DNA of 64,000 nucleotides from Trissonchulus latispiculum (taxonomy: Eukaryota > Nematoda > Enoplea > Enoplida > Ironidae): NCBI GenBank assembly GCA_030248195.1, contig JASAND010006604.1:1-64000 (forward strand). The letters run 5' to 3'. Each line of letters begins with the position of its first letter. Position 1 is the first letter of the stretch. Both the position numbers and the translations under genes were made by a program. Positions 41,036 to 53,984 of the stretch are shown here, in pieces. The notes below the pieces were generated by a model that ran no database searches, was not told the DNA's origin, and saw nothing but the letters and a program-made list of their open reading frames with translations.

Positions 41036-41805
41036 CAGCGATGGAACCGGGTCACCGGGTCAGTTCGGGTCACTTTTTGGACCGGGTCAGTTCGGGTCAC
41101 TTTTTGGAGCTTCGAGCTTCGAGCTTCGACCCGGTCTTGACCCGGTTTTCTGAATTTACCTCAAATTTTAGAAATTGTTGGCTTACCAAGCTGAAATTTT
41201 AGCTTAAATTTTTGTTCGATGTCCAGTATTAATAATTTTTTCTATATTTAAGTCTTGAGCATTTACGCAGCTTGAGGTTATTTGAATCTGTCAGTCTCTG
41301 GCAAATTATTGTTTAGCTTTTTAGTTTTAGCTTTTTAAGATCCATGATTATTGTATAACTCTATTTAGTGGTTTGCAGTTTATTTTTGCGACCAAGGTAA
41401 ACGGTAAAGGTAAGTGAACAATTAAATTTAATTTAACACACTACGCAACGAAAACCTAATTCTTAAAGTACTCCGTATTTTTGGACAAGCACTCATATTA
41501 GACCTTGCAAAATTTCACAGACGCATAAATTATTGGTTTTGCAACTAATTTCTGCATAAATTTAGAAAATCCTGCAGCTATACTATTAAACGCATTTCAA
41601 GAAAACCTAGAGCAAAATACATATGTCATAGTTATTCTTTTCAAAGTGGTTATGGAACATGGACGCCAAGAATTTAGCGTTCGTAGGCAAAATCGAAAAT
41701 TTTTTGCAACATTTGAAATTTTCTGGAAAACCGGGTCACCGGGTCAGGGCTCAACCGGGTCACCGGGTCACCGGATCAGGCCTAAGTGACCCGGTTCCAT
41801 CACTG
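41036..41805. mobile_element. hAT-like element with ACCGGGTCACC subterminal repeats
   Basis: The ends CAGCGATGGAACCGGG and (inverted) CAGTGATGGAACCGGG differ by one base. A perfect 8-bp duplication ATTTGCTG lies at 41028-41035 and 41806-41813. CCGGGTCA repeats flank an AT-rich middle. A partial relative lies at 2819-2905. Confidence 0.9.
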
Positions 41806-41813
41806 ATTTGCTG

Positions 41814-43559
41814 CATATCTGTTGTAATTCTTGTTAAAATACATCAGAAGCAAATATAATATTTCGTTTTGTAGGGCTGTTTTATTCGCTTATACTTATA
41901 CTAAATTCAAAATCAAAGAATTTACAGTGCAATTATAAACGTCTTCATTTTGATAAACTTAGATAAATTGCATGTATATCAAGATATATTGAGGTTATAT
42001 TTAGACACTCGATTTCACAAACATAAATAGGCAAACACTACTTCACAGCTGTAGAATACATTATTACAAATACAGTCATGACAGAATAGAGCATAGCTAT
42101 AAATTGTTTTCACAAAGCTTAAAATAGTATGAGAATCCTTATTAGATCAGTCAGCCCTCAAAGAAACTGTACATTATCATTCATTAGAAATTTGAACTTA
42201 GAAAAACTATTGCTGCATAGAATTACAAAATATTGTATCCTATTGTGAAATTGATTAATATTTTTGATATCTGTACTGGGATCGGTCCACAGTGATTGAG
42301 AGTAATTTCAGCCGGTTGTAATAAATTACACAAACTTGATGAACCCCTATTGACATCTAGGCCATTTCGGGTGCCTCAGACCTGGTGTCAGCGGCACACT
42401 CGCGCATTGCCTATTCAGACCTATACATGAATTCTAGGGCATCGCGTTGTAGCCAACACTTCTTGTTTAAGCCATTGCAAAATCCTTTGTCCCCGCCTTA
42501 ACTCGTGGGCGTGATAATGGCTTCAAATGGTACATGTTCGCTATAATTCTGATTTGATTTCTCCAGTAGTCAGTCAACTTCGGTGAACTTTGATTGAGAC
42601 CAGTTCGAGTACTCATGGTGACTCCGTCGGCGACTGTCTGTAATTTCCAAACGACCTTGAATAAGGTTCCATATGGATAAAATAACTTGCAAAGTGCTTT
42701 TTAAGACAATAATGTTGGTAATGTTAATTTAATTTCGATATGATATTAAGCTTATGTTAACATAAAACAAGGTTACTGGTTCAGGATAAGTTTTTGATCT
42801 ATTAAACCATTTGATAAATTTCAGCCCTACTATCTGTGACCTAGCTTCTTATTATTCTCCCATTTTCAATACTAAAAACACAGCAGGGTTAATTTAAGGC
42901 GATAATGCTTTCTAGAGTTGTAACAGTTCACAGCAATTAGTCAGTGGTTAGTCTTAAACGTAGAGACTTTCTACAACAGAAATTTCATGTGGGTCATTTC
43001 AGAAAACTGTTACACCACATCAGCCTTCAGCAAATACAATACAACTTTAGTGTGCAGTTATTTTAGGAAGGAATTATATACTTTTAATTAGCTTTGAAGA
43101 TGATATTGCGATAAAACATTTGAATAGTTATAGCTGTATATTTTTAGACCTAAATCAGTTGTAAGGTAAATAACTATAACGCAAAACTGTAGTTTAAATC
43201 ATTTCAACAATTAAGAAGAAACGTATGGGTAACAAAAAGATTGTCTAATTAGATGATAGAATGTGGCACACATGGTTTGACAAATTCACAAAATTCCATG
43301 AGTGCCACTGTCCTTCAATTCCAATTTTAGACGACTGCTAGCGACAGAGTGGATCACGTTTGGGACTATGTATCCATATACTGGCGGTCTAAGAGGTGGT
43401 CAAGTTGTTTCCCCTCTGTTTAGTGCATTTGAGAAATTTTTATTGAGCTGTTACAGACAGTAATTTAACGTTATGAGCCACCATTCAGAACATTGGTGTT
43501 TCTGATTTTGGAATTGCCATAAACGATATACACTAGCAAACATATATGCGCAATATCTG
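41814..43559. other. Non-coding AT-rich stretch, nothing recognised
   Basis: No frame with recognisable content on either strand, and no clear repeat boundary. Confidence 0.4.
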
Positions 43560-43950
43560 CATGAATCGGAAACAGAATTTTTTGGAATGATACACATCAT
43601 TCCACATACAAATCATACTTGCCCTATCTTAAACCATTGTTTGCACGCATTTACGTGAAGTATATGCTAATGTGCAGTAAAATTTTTTCAAGCAAAAGTT
43701 GTGTGACGGCCAGGGTTGAACAAACATAAGAGACCTGCAGTGTTAAGGCGCAGCAGAAAAATTATGTATTTCTACAGTTGGGTTTTCTTTCTTTTGCCCA
43801 CCTCCAGCTTTACGAAATAAAAAAAATTGTGTGGCGGCCAGGGTTGAACAAACATAAGAGACCTGCAGTGTTAAGGCGCAGTAGAAAAATTATGTATTTC
43901 TACAGTTGGGTTTTCTTTCTTTTGCCCTCCTCCAGCTTTACGAAATAAAA
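43560..43950. repeat. Dispersed repeat with a local tandem duplication
   Basis: GGCCAGGGTTGAACAAACAT...TTTACGAAATAAA (about 132 bp) occurs twice in a row (from about 43696 and 43828). The preceding 120 bp (CACATACAAATCATACTTG, TGTTTGCACGCATTTACG) is repeated in diverged form at 45800-45930, followed there by an ACATAAGAGGCCAGCTGTG counterpart. This indicates an interspersed element with one internally duplicated copy. Confidence 0.7.
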
Positions 43951-44139
43951 TATAAATTTGGTATGGGCGGTTGTGGACCACACTGAATAATACGGTTCAC
44001 AACTTTTCACTTTTCACAAAATTTCACTAGACATATGGTTCTCAAGGAAAGCCAAATGAATCGAAAACCTTTTCTATCGATTTTACTGCATGACATGGGG
44101 TTGCATAACAGCAGCAATAAGCCATATACAAACGGTAGG

Positions 44140-44329
44140 CAGGCCCGCACCCAGGATTTTGAAAAGGGGGGGGTCCAAGGTAAAACGCAACGGGGGGTCT
44201 GGGGGGCGGAGCCCCCCAGAAGTTGAAGAATTTTTGCATTTTTGCCAAAAAAACAGTACATTGGACGTTTATTTCTTGCAAAAAGTAAATTGAGACCCCT
44301 TGAACCCCCCCCCCCTGGGTGCGGCCTTG
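44140..44329. mobile_element. 190-bp hAT-like MITE
   Basis: The ends CAGGCCCGCACCCAGG and (inverted) CAAGGCCGCACCCAGG are flanked by a perfect 8-bp duplication ACGGTAGG (44132-44139 and 44330-44337). It contains G- and C-runs and an internal GGGGGGCGGAGCCCCCC hairpin. Confidence 0.9.
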
Positions 44330-44337
44330 ACGGTAGG

Positions 44338-45799
44338 GTATCTAAAATCTGTAGATATGGGTTATAGAGCTACTTGAAAATGCACCCATGAGCCATGAGA
44401 CCAAGCTTTTTCCATTAATACTTACGGACTTACGTAATGCCACTTCTTGATGACCGCCGATTCAAGACGATCGGCAAATATCATACTGAGACACCGGATG
44501 GGGAATTTTCCAACTATTACACTCACCCGCCATCCCCAAAGATGTCCTTTCGACCATTTTCATCATTGTGGATTACTATAACCAGCAACAGTCGTCATTA
44601 TTAGTAATTAGTATTTATTATGATTATAATTGTGTATAATTATGTCTTCTGCTGCTTTGTTCATTTAAATTTGTGTTTTTGCTATTCTTTGTATCTACTA
44701 ATTGATTGATGAATGTACTTCATAGCGTAATTTCACTGTTCTTTTTATCGGTTAAAGTTTTGCTTTGTGAAGGTATCTTCTAATGTATGATACAGTAATG
44801 TATAATCTTCTAATCTTTATTCTAATGGATACTTTTTGTTGCAGTCTTAAGTTTCTGGCCCAACTAATGAAAGATACGTACAGATGAAGTGATAAGTGGT
44901 ATGTGAAAAGTAAGCATGATGTCAAGCACTGAATTAAGTTTTAGTGTTAAATACAATGGCGTCATTTTTGATTAATGATGAATGATTTTATAAAACGGAA
45001 ACGAATACTGTTGGTTGTGATGAATAGTGCGATTATGTTGATTATCTGGTAGGCACTAATGTGAAAACGTCTGAAGTGGTTACTCCAACAATAGTGAAAA
45101 GTATCATTGACAGTTCCTTGAATGTTTTCTTCCGGAACAAAGCAATATCTTAAGAGTGACTTCTTGTGGTGACTGACAACATAGGAAACCAGATCTGATC
45201 AATCTGTGAACTAGTCATTGAACAGATTACACATACACATATTGACGATTACTTTCAATTCCAAGATAGCTCTGTTCAGATTAATTATGATCACTGATCA
45301 CTGATTAAAAGTTGGTGCAACAGGGCCCAGAACAACTAATCGTCTGATAAGTATGGTTAAATAGCAATAAAAATCTTGCCATACATGTGCTACACAGCCA
45401 TAATTCTTACATAAATCGTGCCTTGACAAGCAGGATTTTGTGTAAAAGGTTCAGTTTCTGCTTCACCTTAAGTTATTGTAAACCTGCTGCGCAGCTAATT
45501 GTTTTTACAAGAGAGCTCTTACGTGTTGACCCAAAGAAAATATCCGTGAAAAACATTGTTGAAAATTGTTTATAAAGCTTGAGGAATTTACCTTTATCGA
45601 AAATAAATTTTAAACTATTCAGCATTTGTATGTATATGCATACATGCTTCTGTAAGTTCCATGTATTTAAGAAATCTTCGCTGAGATATTAATGACAACA
45701 GTTTAACTTTGATGATGAGTCATCAATCTAAACACAGAACAGAAGTTTCCAATTTTGGAATTGAAAGTAATCGCCACACAATCTCCGTAATATGTACAT
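44338..45799. other. Non-coding AT-rich stretch, nothing recognised
   Basis: No supported gene, RNA or bounded repeat. Confidence 0.4.
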
Positions 45800-46005
45800 A
45801 AATCTCAAACAGAAGTTCTTTCGAATGAAATACAAGATTCCACACAAATCATACTGGTCCTATTTTAAATCACTGTTTACACGCATTTACGGTGAAGAGT
45901 ATGTTTATCAAGCAGTATGTATGTGAGAGCCCGGCACCGAGAAAACATAAGAGGCCAGCTGTGCTAAGCGGCAGCAGGAGAAGGAGGCACTGGTTCCAAA
46001 TCCCA
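45800..46005. repeat. Second, diverged copy of the 43560 dispersed repeat
   Basis: CACACAAATCATACTGGTCC, TTTACACGCATTTACGG and AACATAAGAGGCCAGCTGTG parallel the 43.6-kb copy in the same order. Confidence 0.6.
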
Positions 46006-47629
46006 ACCCACCTCCCCTATGTGATTTGAACTTAGCCTAATTTCAATTCCATTTCAACTTCAAGTTTCAATCCGAATTCAATGATAAGACTCTACTGGGA
46101 TCGAGTTTCAACCTGTATTAAATCCCCATTCAAAAACTTGGATTAAATCATCCCCGTAATGATAGGACTGGTGTTGAGCATTCATTCCCGTTCTGAATCC
46201 GGATTCAAGTTTCCACCGGGATTGAAGCGCTTGATAGGATCGGCGAAGAAGATGAGTACACCTAAGCCCGTTTACACCGCAAAGGTGCAGGAGGGAAACA
46301 ATGCGAGCCAAGCGTTAATCTTAAGCCAAGCTAAGCTCATCAATCAAGTAGAGCCAAGCTAATCTCAGGATTATGTCAATGATGCAGATGCGGAGGGTAA
46401 CCAATTGTTTTATCACGAATCTTAGTTTGGACTTTTGCCTAAACCTAAATTTATTGTTACGTTTACCGGAACTGGAATTAGGTCAAACTTTACCACTTTA
46501 TATCTATCAGGTTTACGAAATTTATTGGTAGGATTAATTTGTTGCCGTCTTATGAGAGTAATAAGAAACTATTTTAAAGAATTATTTGGATCAAACTCAT
46601 AGTTTATATGTATTATTTTAGATTTTTATTTCCCAATAAGATCCCAACGTTTTATAAGGCTATAGTACTCCCCAAAACCTCGTCAACCGAAGAAACATCA
46701 TTCAATCAGCTAAGTCAACTGAAAACGAGAAGGCGGTGTTGGGCGCCATTGGATGAACACAATGTCTTCCCAAACCCCCTTCAAAGCCAGTGGGAAGCAA
46801 ATGCGGGTTCTGCCACAAAATATGTCACTCCAATCGTATATATAAGAAGCCCAGTCGTCAGCCCGAAGCACAAGGAAGTTGAAACGGTAAGTGCATGCAT
46901 AACATTTAATTTTAACGTTATATTATATTAACTGCCAACGTTACCATATTCGTAAGCATTGAAAACATGTAAGAACATTTAAACTGAAGTAAAGGTCAAA
47001 AGGTCATTTGACCTTTTCTCCCAGGAGTACAGGCCGAAACGTGTCGGGTGTACTGCCATTCCTAAAACTAATAGTATAGCTCTAAATAGAGTACCTAGAA
47101 GAGGTACTACCTTCCTGAGTGACATACCCAACAGAGCCATTTTTTCATTCCAGATTTCCTGCTCTGGCAGGGCGAGCGCTCTCTGGAAAACAGAGGATTG
47201 ATCAGCACAAACCTCTTCAGCATGAGAGGAAAACAAAACGGTAATGCACTGTCACGTATCTCAAATCAGAATATCGCGTGTCTTTTGACCGCTAGGTATG
47301 CTATTGTATCAAAACAGCGGTCGCCTAAGACTGTGTGAAGAAACGTCACAAAAGACTGTGTCGGAAAAAAACATTTCCCTCCTTTACGTTTCAATCTACC
47401 GTATGCGCAAAAATTCTGGGTGGAACTACCGTCTTCATTTTGATTGGCAGTAACAATAAGTTTCAACTTCTGGACTGGTACGCCATGCAGCTTTTGTGAC
47501 AATCATAAAACATGGCATGGCAGGACATGACAATCATAAAAACAATTAATTTCTTTTATCTTTGTCTGTATTCTTAATATCTTTTCATTTCTTGTCCATT
47601 TCTGGGAGTGTAATTAATTATTGTCAGAG
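46006..47629. other. Mostly non-coding; one weak exon-like block
   Basis: From about 46620 to 46890 one + frame is open between TATTATTTTAG and a strong donor GTAAGTGC (peptide contains RRRCWAPLDEHNVFPNPLQ). Another frame reads SKCGFCHKICHS over the same bases. Neither is recognised and no partner exon is evident. Minus-strand frames at 46979-47236 and 47266-47502 are also unrecognised. Confidence 0.25.
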
Positions 47630-49350
47630 CGAGGACGCTCTGTTTTGCAAGGGGGGAGCAATGAAATAATGTGCTTTTCTTAGTGAATTTTTCATCCTGT
47701 GGGTGCCCCAATTACTTTGTTAAACTGTTAAAATAACATTCTCCTACCACAAAAACTGGGTCTAATTCTAACTCTTTTCTGGCGGTTTAGTTATTGTTTA
47801 CGGCCCACTTAATTCAAATCCGGGTTTTTGCACTTAGTTTTTAACGTCCTTAAACGTCATTCTTTCACCAACACATTATAAAAGTAGATTATTTTTACAT
47901 GAAAGTCAATTGTCTGTTCGCGTACTTTTAGCAAATGCCTGCTGTATTATTTGTATTGTATTCTGCATTTCCCTACAGTTGGGGTTTCGTAGTAGTAGTA
48001 GTAGTAGAATTTCCGTTTTTTTTCATTCAAATTTCAGTATGTTCTGTTTTCTGATTGAGTCTTCACGATGCCGCAACGCTAAATCTACCTCCCCCCCAAT
48101 AGAGCTGCAAAAACGTACTTTAAAAAGAAGAAACTTTGAAACTACTGCAATGTGGATAAGGTTATTTACTGTTTCTTGAACTGTACATTTGCTTAGATTT
48201 TCTTTTCTTTCTTCTGTCATAGTTAACCGTTAGGATCTATTCTGTTATGCATACTTTGTTTAGTTTAGGTATTTCTTTAGATTCTGTCAGTACGTATACA
48301 TATCATTTTGATTTTTGGATTTCTTTATGGTTTTTCGTAGGAGCTAAAAATTTGTTCGCAGGGAAAAGAGAGAGTTAGTGATTTAGATGTAAGCTTTATT
48401 GTTGGGATTTTGTTCGTTAGCTGAGCTAGGATTTCAAAGTTATATAGTTTAGAGCAAAGAAAATTATTACTTTTTGTCATTTCGATCAAATTTTAATTGA
48501 GGTATACTTAGTTTGTTAACTACTGCTTATAAAATTTTATATGTTTCGATGAAAAATTATTCTTGATTCAAGCTTAAAATTCTTTGGATTTTTCTTTAAA
48601 AATATATGGCATTATAGCTTGTTCTTGAGTTCCAAATTTATCTCAGTTATTTTATATACCTCTAAATGTTTGGTAACTTGTAGTTTGTACTTGCATTTGG
48701 GATGTAAAGAGTGCGTAAGCAGTTGGATTTGAATATCTGCAGTATTATTTTGCTTAGTGATTGTTCTTAGCTAGGATATATTGAGTCTTGTATAGTACAT
48801 AGTTTATAGTAGAATTTGAATTTGTCGTATATACTAGTTATATGTTATTCTCTGTACTAATTTGATTGTCTGTGCGCGCTGTCACTGTAAATTTGTATGT
48901 GTGTTTGGGAATGTGTATATTTGTGGTTTTGTTTGTGAATGTGATTAGTGGTTTTATATTCATAGATGCTAAACGCTGACATCTTCTTTCAATATGGGAG
49001 TTTTTCGATTATTCTGAGCTTTCAAGTTTTTCTTTGTTATTTGCAGTAAATTTGCCAATCGAATTAACATTAATATGCTAACAAGTTTGATGCTAACCCT
49101 AGAAACTTAAACCCTCAGTTTCGTTAAGTCCTGCAATTTCCGACTTCCAATTGCTAATACCATCTATTTTTGTAGTTTTATGTTCTCTTATGTGGGGATC
49201 TAGATGGCGTTCAGCTTAGGTCCGTTCATAAGGAGAACTTTATTGAATTGAGTGTTAAATGATTACTGTAGCTTCTCTCTAGCAGGCGCAAAATTCTATT
49301 CGTAGGGGAAGATGTTAAATACCAGCTACTTTGTGACTTTCGACTTTGGT
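47630..49350 (+). mobile_element. Possible relic of an LTR retrotransposon 3' end
   Basis: GAGCGAGGACGCTCTGTTTT followed by TGCAAGGGGGGAGCAATG resembles the end of a Ty3/gypsy pol frame with its polypurine tract just before a 3' LTR. The following 1.6 kb is T-rich, has no gene, and ends near a second purine tract (TAGGGGAAGATG at about 49300). No matching 5' LTR was found. Confidence 0.25.
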
Positions 49351-49497
49351 AAACATTGACTAATTTCGTTACTCTTGTGTAGATCCATTAGTTAAAAAGA
49401 AATCAGCTAATTAAGCAAATGTTAGCTAGTTAGTATAGGTCTGGATTCGATTGATGTAGTAACTTATACATTATTGCCAATGCGAGTTATATATTCA

Positions 49498-49545
49498 ACA
49501 TTGCGTATGGATATATATTGGATATATATACGCAATGTTCAACAT
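49498..49545. repeat. Short palindrome around ATATATAT
   Basis: ACATTGCGTATGGATATATA is mirrored by TATATATACGCAATGT, forming a near-perfect hairpin of about 40 bp followed by a partial repeat AACATTGC. Confidence 0.7.
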
Positions 49546-50262
49546 TGCATTAAGGTGCATATGCGAGGTAAATTTTTTCAACTCCTAATCAGCTTAATTA
49601 ATTAGCCTGATTCATTATGCTTAAAGAATGGCTTGGGGTAGACGTGTAAAAGCACGCTCTCAGTAAGCTTTTTCGCTGCTACGGAGGAACGCGTTATATA
49701 GGCGTCCTTGCGTAGGCATGATCATACACATATAAGCATATCATAGCCTTTGTGGCGCAAATATATATGAATATCTTTATCTATATGAGTCGATTTCTGG
49801 GTAGGTCAGATAACGTTTGGACAACCTCAAAAATCGAATTTCATCAAACCTACATATTTTTTCGCACGTATGAAAGAAGCACAACCTCCAAATATTAGAG
49901 CTCAAAGCCCAAAATTAAGCTTGTTTTGCTCAATTTTGTGATTTGGTGTCATTGAGCCGTAATACCGAACTGAGTATAACAAAAAATGCTGTAGTGCACA
50001 CACTACATGCAGGCTTCCTGGCTCATACCGGCTTGATTTATTGGGCTAGCTGGTCGCTCTATCATGTGTAAGAAAACAGCGCCTTTGCATCTCTCCTTTC
50101 TGAGATAATCTGCAATGAATTCCATTTCGGCCGTCACCCAACGTAGGGGTCGTTGCCAGTTTTCTGCTTCTACAGAGCTTAATCCTTTGATACAGGACGC
50201 CAAATTTTAATATGTTGTTGCCTTCGCTTCGTAGTAGTAAATACCATAATAAAATGCATGAT

Positions 50263-51525
50263 AGTTTCCGACAGTGTCCCACCGGACCACTAGCACTTTG
50301 TCCGCCAAAACTCAAACTCTGCCCACTGGCGGGAGCTGGTTCTTTTACACAATAACTGTGTCAGATAGCTTTTTGTGTGCAGAGTTATACAGAGATTCAA
50401 GTACCATTTTTTGGTTTTGGCAGGTTAAAGTTACTTGAGGCAGTTTTCGACAGTGTCACGCCGGATCACCAGCACTTTGTCCGCCAAAACTCAAACTCTG
50501 CTAACAGGTTTGAACTGGTTCTTTTACACATAGTAACACTACCAGACAGCTTTTAGCGTGCAGAGTTATACAGAGATTCAAGGACCATTTTTTGGTTTTG
50601 GCAGGTTAATGTTTCTTGAGGCAGTTTCCGACAGTGTCACACCGGATCACCAGCACTTTGTCCGCCAAAACTCAAACTGCCAACAGGCGGGAACTGGTAC
50701 TTTTACACATAGTAACACTGCCAGACAGCTTTTAGTGTGCAGAATTTAACAGAGATCCAAAGACCATTTTTTGGTTCTAGCAGGTTAAAGTTACTTGAGG
50801 CCGTTTCCGACAGTGTCACACCGGATCACCAGCACTTTGTCCGCCAAAACTCAAACTCTGCCAACGGGCGGTAACTGGATCTTTTACACACAGTAACCCT
50901 ACCAGACAGCTTTTAGTGTGCAGAATTTAACAGAGATCCAAAGACCATTTTTTGGTTCTAGCAGGTTAAAGTTACTTGAGGCAGTTTCCGACAGTGTCAC
51001 ACCGGATCACCAGCACTTTGTCCGCCAAAACTCAAACTCTGCCAACGGGCGGTAACTGGATCTTTTACACACAGTAACCCTACCAGACAGCTTTTAGTGT
51101 GCAGAATTTAACAGAGATCCAAAGACCATTTTTTGGTTCTAGCAGGTTAAAGTTACTTGAGGCAGTTTCCAACAGTGTCACACCGGATCACCAGCACTTT
51201 GTCCGCCAAAACTCAAACTCTGCCAACGGGCGGTAACTGGATCTTTTACACACAGTAACCCTACCAGACAGCTTTTAGTGTGCAGAATTTAACAGAGATC
51301 CAAAGACCATTTTTTGGTTCTAGCAGGTTAAAGTTACTTGAGGCAGTTTCCGACAGTGTCACACCGGATCACCAGCACTTTGTCCGCCAAAACTCAAACT
51401 CTGCCAACGGGCGGGAACTGGATCTTTTACACACAGTAACACTACCAGACAGCTTTTAGTGTGCAGAATTATACAGAGATCCAAAGACCATTTTGTTGGT
51501 TCTGGCAGGTTAAAGTTACCTGAAG
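50263..51525. repeat. Satellite array, seven units of about 181 bp
   Basis: The CCGGATCACCAGCACTTTGT block recurs at about 50282 (variant), 50461, 50642, 50821, 51002, 51183 and 51364, spacing 179-181 bp. Each unit has TCCGACAGTGTCACACCGGA, CCGCCAAAACTCAAACT and CCATTTTTTGGTT. The outer units are more diverged and the three central units are almost identical, a sign of recent unequal exchange. No coding frame. Confidence 0.95.
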
Positions 51526-52018
51526 CGAGTACTAGGTTCATTTCCTTGAACAAAGCAAGAATTTATAACTTTTGATCATAGTCTATAGCTACCGTGTTGT
51601 TGGAGTTGTTGTTTGTGTGCTCCGGTTTTGCTCAGTAAAACTGTTCTTTAATGCAGTTTTGTAAAAAGTTTCAGCGCATCAACTTGCGCACTTAGATCGT
51701 CGCTTAGAGCAATTATTTTGCCATTCTTACTGCTTTCAAAAACTAAGACAAACTGTTCAAACTGTGACAAACTGGATTACCGTTTTAAATAAATTGTCTG
51801 TTTAAGCGACGTTTAAAAACCGTTGTGATGATTTTTGGAGACTAGTATATAATATTTGATGATGTCACTTAGTTTTCTGTTGACTACCGAATAATTCGGT
51901 ATACAAAAGATATGCGCAGTTTGGTATAGCTTATTGATTGTTTCAGTTGTTACACGTAAGTTTAATGTGTATTCGTCTGAGTTCTAGTAACATAAAATAT
52001 GAACGATAAAAGTGAGAC
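51526..52018. other. Non-coding stretch, nothing recognised
   Basis: No frame or bounded repeat supported. Confidence 0.4.
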
Positions 52019-52355
52019 TTAAAGCCAGTTCACACTAGTCTACTTTGGAGCAATTTCATTGCCGCAACTTCAGCTACCCCACGACAAAGCTGCAGTAGCT
52101 TGCTTAAACAGTTGATTCAACTCGTTGAAGCAACAACCAATAAAATGGAGGAATCTAGCAATCTGAAACAATTTGAAACGACCGACCAGCGTGTTAGTTG
52201 CAGCTATAAATCGTCCTAAGCTACTGCGGCAACATGGTTGCTTCAACTTTTGATCAATTCCCTCCCAGTACATTCGCACTTGGCAATTTTCGAGCAACTT
52301 ATGTAGTTGCTGCAACCGAGTTGCTCCAAAGTTGCCTAGTGTGAACAGGCCTTTA
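52019..52355. mobile_element. MITE with GTTCACACTAG ends and TTAA-like flank
   Basis: TTAAAGCCAGTTCACACTAG at the left is mirrored by CTAGTGTGAACAGGCCTTTA at the right. Inner blocks (CTTTGGAGCAA / TTGCTCCAAAG, GTTGCTGCAAC) also pair. 337 bp, no frame. Confidence 0.75.
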
Positions 52356-53126
52356 TGTGTTTCTTCCTGTTAGAGCAGGAATATGAAAAATAGTATATAT
52401 GCCCATGGTGTTGTGGTCATTTCTTCATTCTGAAGCACTATCTTCAACACAGGGCTATGTAGCTGGAACTGACAGCCTTCACGCAGTCTTCGACTGTCAG
52501 CAACAAACTAACACTTGAAGACTTTTAAGCACCAGTGTAGCTTTGGAGTTATACAAAGGTGCATTTTGGTAAAATCAGGTTTTAGTATAAAATTTCAGAG
52601 AATATGTATAGGTAATTGTTTTGTGAAACCGAAACAAATAAAGTTGATTCAAGTGCAATTGTACGTCTAAGCTGGAACTTCTATCGTTTAATAGAATTTG
52701 GAACTGACACATTTTTCTCAATTGGATAATAACAGGTATACAAAGGAATATTGCCCCCATACATACTTGTTAATATTGTGTGCAGAAATGTTATGTCAAG
52801 ATATGTGGATTCGACAAATGTGCCATATAGTGAACAGGAACTTTTTGAGCATTTTCGCTATGCTTGTCTATTGCTTGTCTAGGCTATTGAAAATGAGTTT
52901 ACTCCAATCCATAATCGCAAACTTTGACTTAATTTTTAAATATCTTATATTACACAGTTGTAGTAAAAAGCTAAGTTTTCATTACATATTCAGATGCGGT
53001 GGTTCTCAGTTTCTCTTTTTGTTGTGTCGTCAAACGTTAGCGTATGTTTCACGCATGAATGTTTCTGCAATCTACAAGGTTAACTAACCACATTACAAGC
53101 TTCGATTGACCGATTTGGTGTCTCAG

Positions 53127-53466
53127 TCTCCTTTAACTACAACAATAGCTCCGGGTGTGACAAATTTGGCTGACCTTCTGTTAGCACGGGTGGACTGGAG
53201 ACTTGATACTAGCGCTGCAGTTCTGTCAGTGCTATTTGTGTGCACGAAACATTACAAAGAATTTATAAAAGACTGGGAACGAGATCATATCCATTTTACG
53301 AAGATAATTCGAAATGGCGTCAGGAGAAACCGCTGTGGAATGCCAACAGTTGGCGATGTAAATGGACACGCCAAACCAGTTGCTGCCGACAATTATATGT
53401 ATCTCAGTCTTGAAATATCCAAGTTTCTCATGGCTGAGCTTTCACTAATTGTATCAGTAGGCACGG
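53127..53466 (+). other. Candidate host exon with Cys/His module
   Basis: A 340-nt frame between GTGTCTCAG and the donor GTAGGT encodes VLFVCTKHYKEFIKDWERDH, RRNRCGMPTVGD and SLIVSVGTG. C-x2-H followed by R-x-x-C-x-x-P and a VPVGT-like end is a pattern I associate with an uncharacterised Cys/His module frequent in marine invertebrate predicted proteins. No neighbouring exon was identified. Confidence 0.4.
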
Positions 53467-53984
53467 GTAGGTTTAAAGGATTTTTCTTGGCATAAAATGA
53501 CTCCAATATGACCAATGTGTTATTGAATGTTTCCATGCACCCTTGCAATCGTCACAGCCACGTGAAATGATCTGGTTAGAACAATTTTTCCGACCACCCA
53601 ACCCCAGCAGGTATTTCGGTTCGGGATAGTCTCAGCTCAAATTTTTCACACTTTTGGGGGAGGAACTCGTATGCTGCAAATAGGTATATACCATTTGCGA
53701 TTATGAATTCTGTTGTAATTTGAACATTGATTCAAATTACCATTTAGAGGCACAGCAAAAGACTGTCGGTCATTTCTATACCACTGAATACCTGTACCGG
53801 GCAACCGGTTAGTACAAGGATCATTGTTCCAACAATTTTGGCTGGGGGAGGGGGCGCCAACTCTGGTTGAGACGCCAATTATTGGCAGAATAATTCTCAC
53901 GTGGAGTAAAACGTAGTATTACAATAATTTATTCGACCACTAGAGCGGTTGAAGAAATTATTTCTACCGTTATACGTATTACCA

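Noticed and set aside
50263..51525. CRISPR array
   Set aside because: Units are about 181 bp with no short constant repeat alternating with unique spacers, and the context is eukaryotic; it is a satellite.
52698..53087. 129-residue plus-strand frame upstream of the candidate exon
   Set aside because: Composition is that of translated AT-rich DNA, with no domain, no signal of splicing, and no paralogue in the window.
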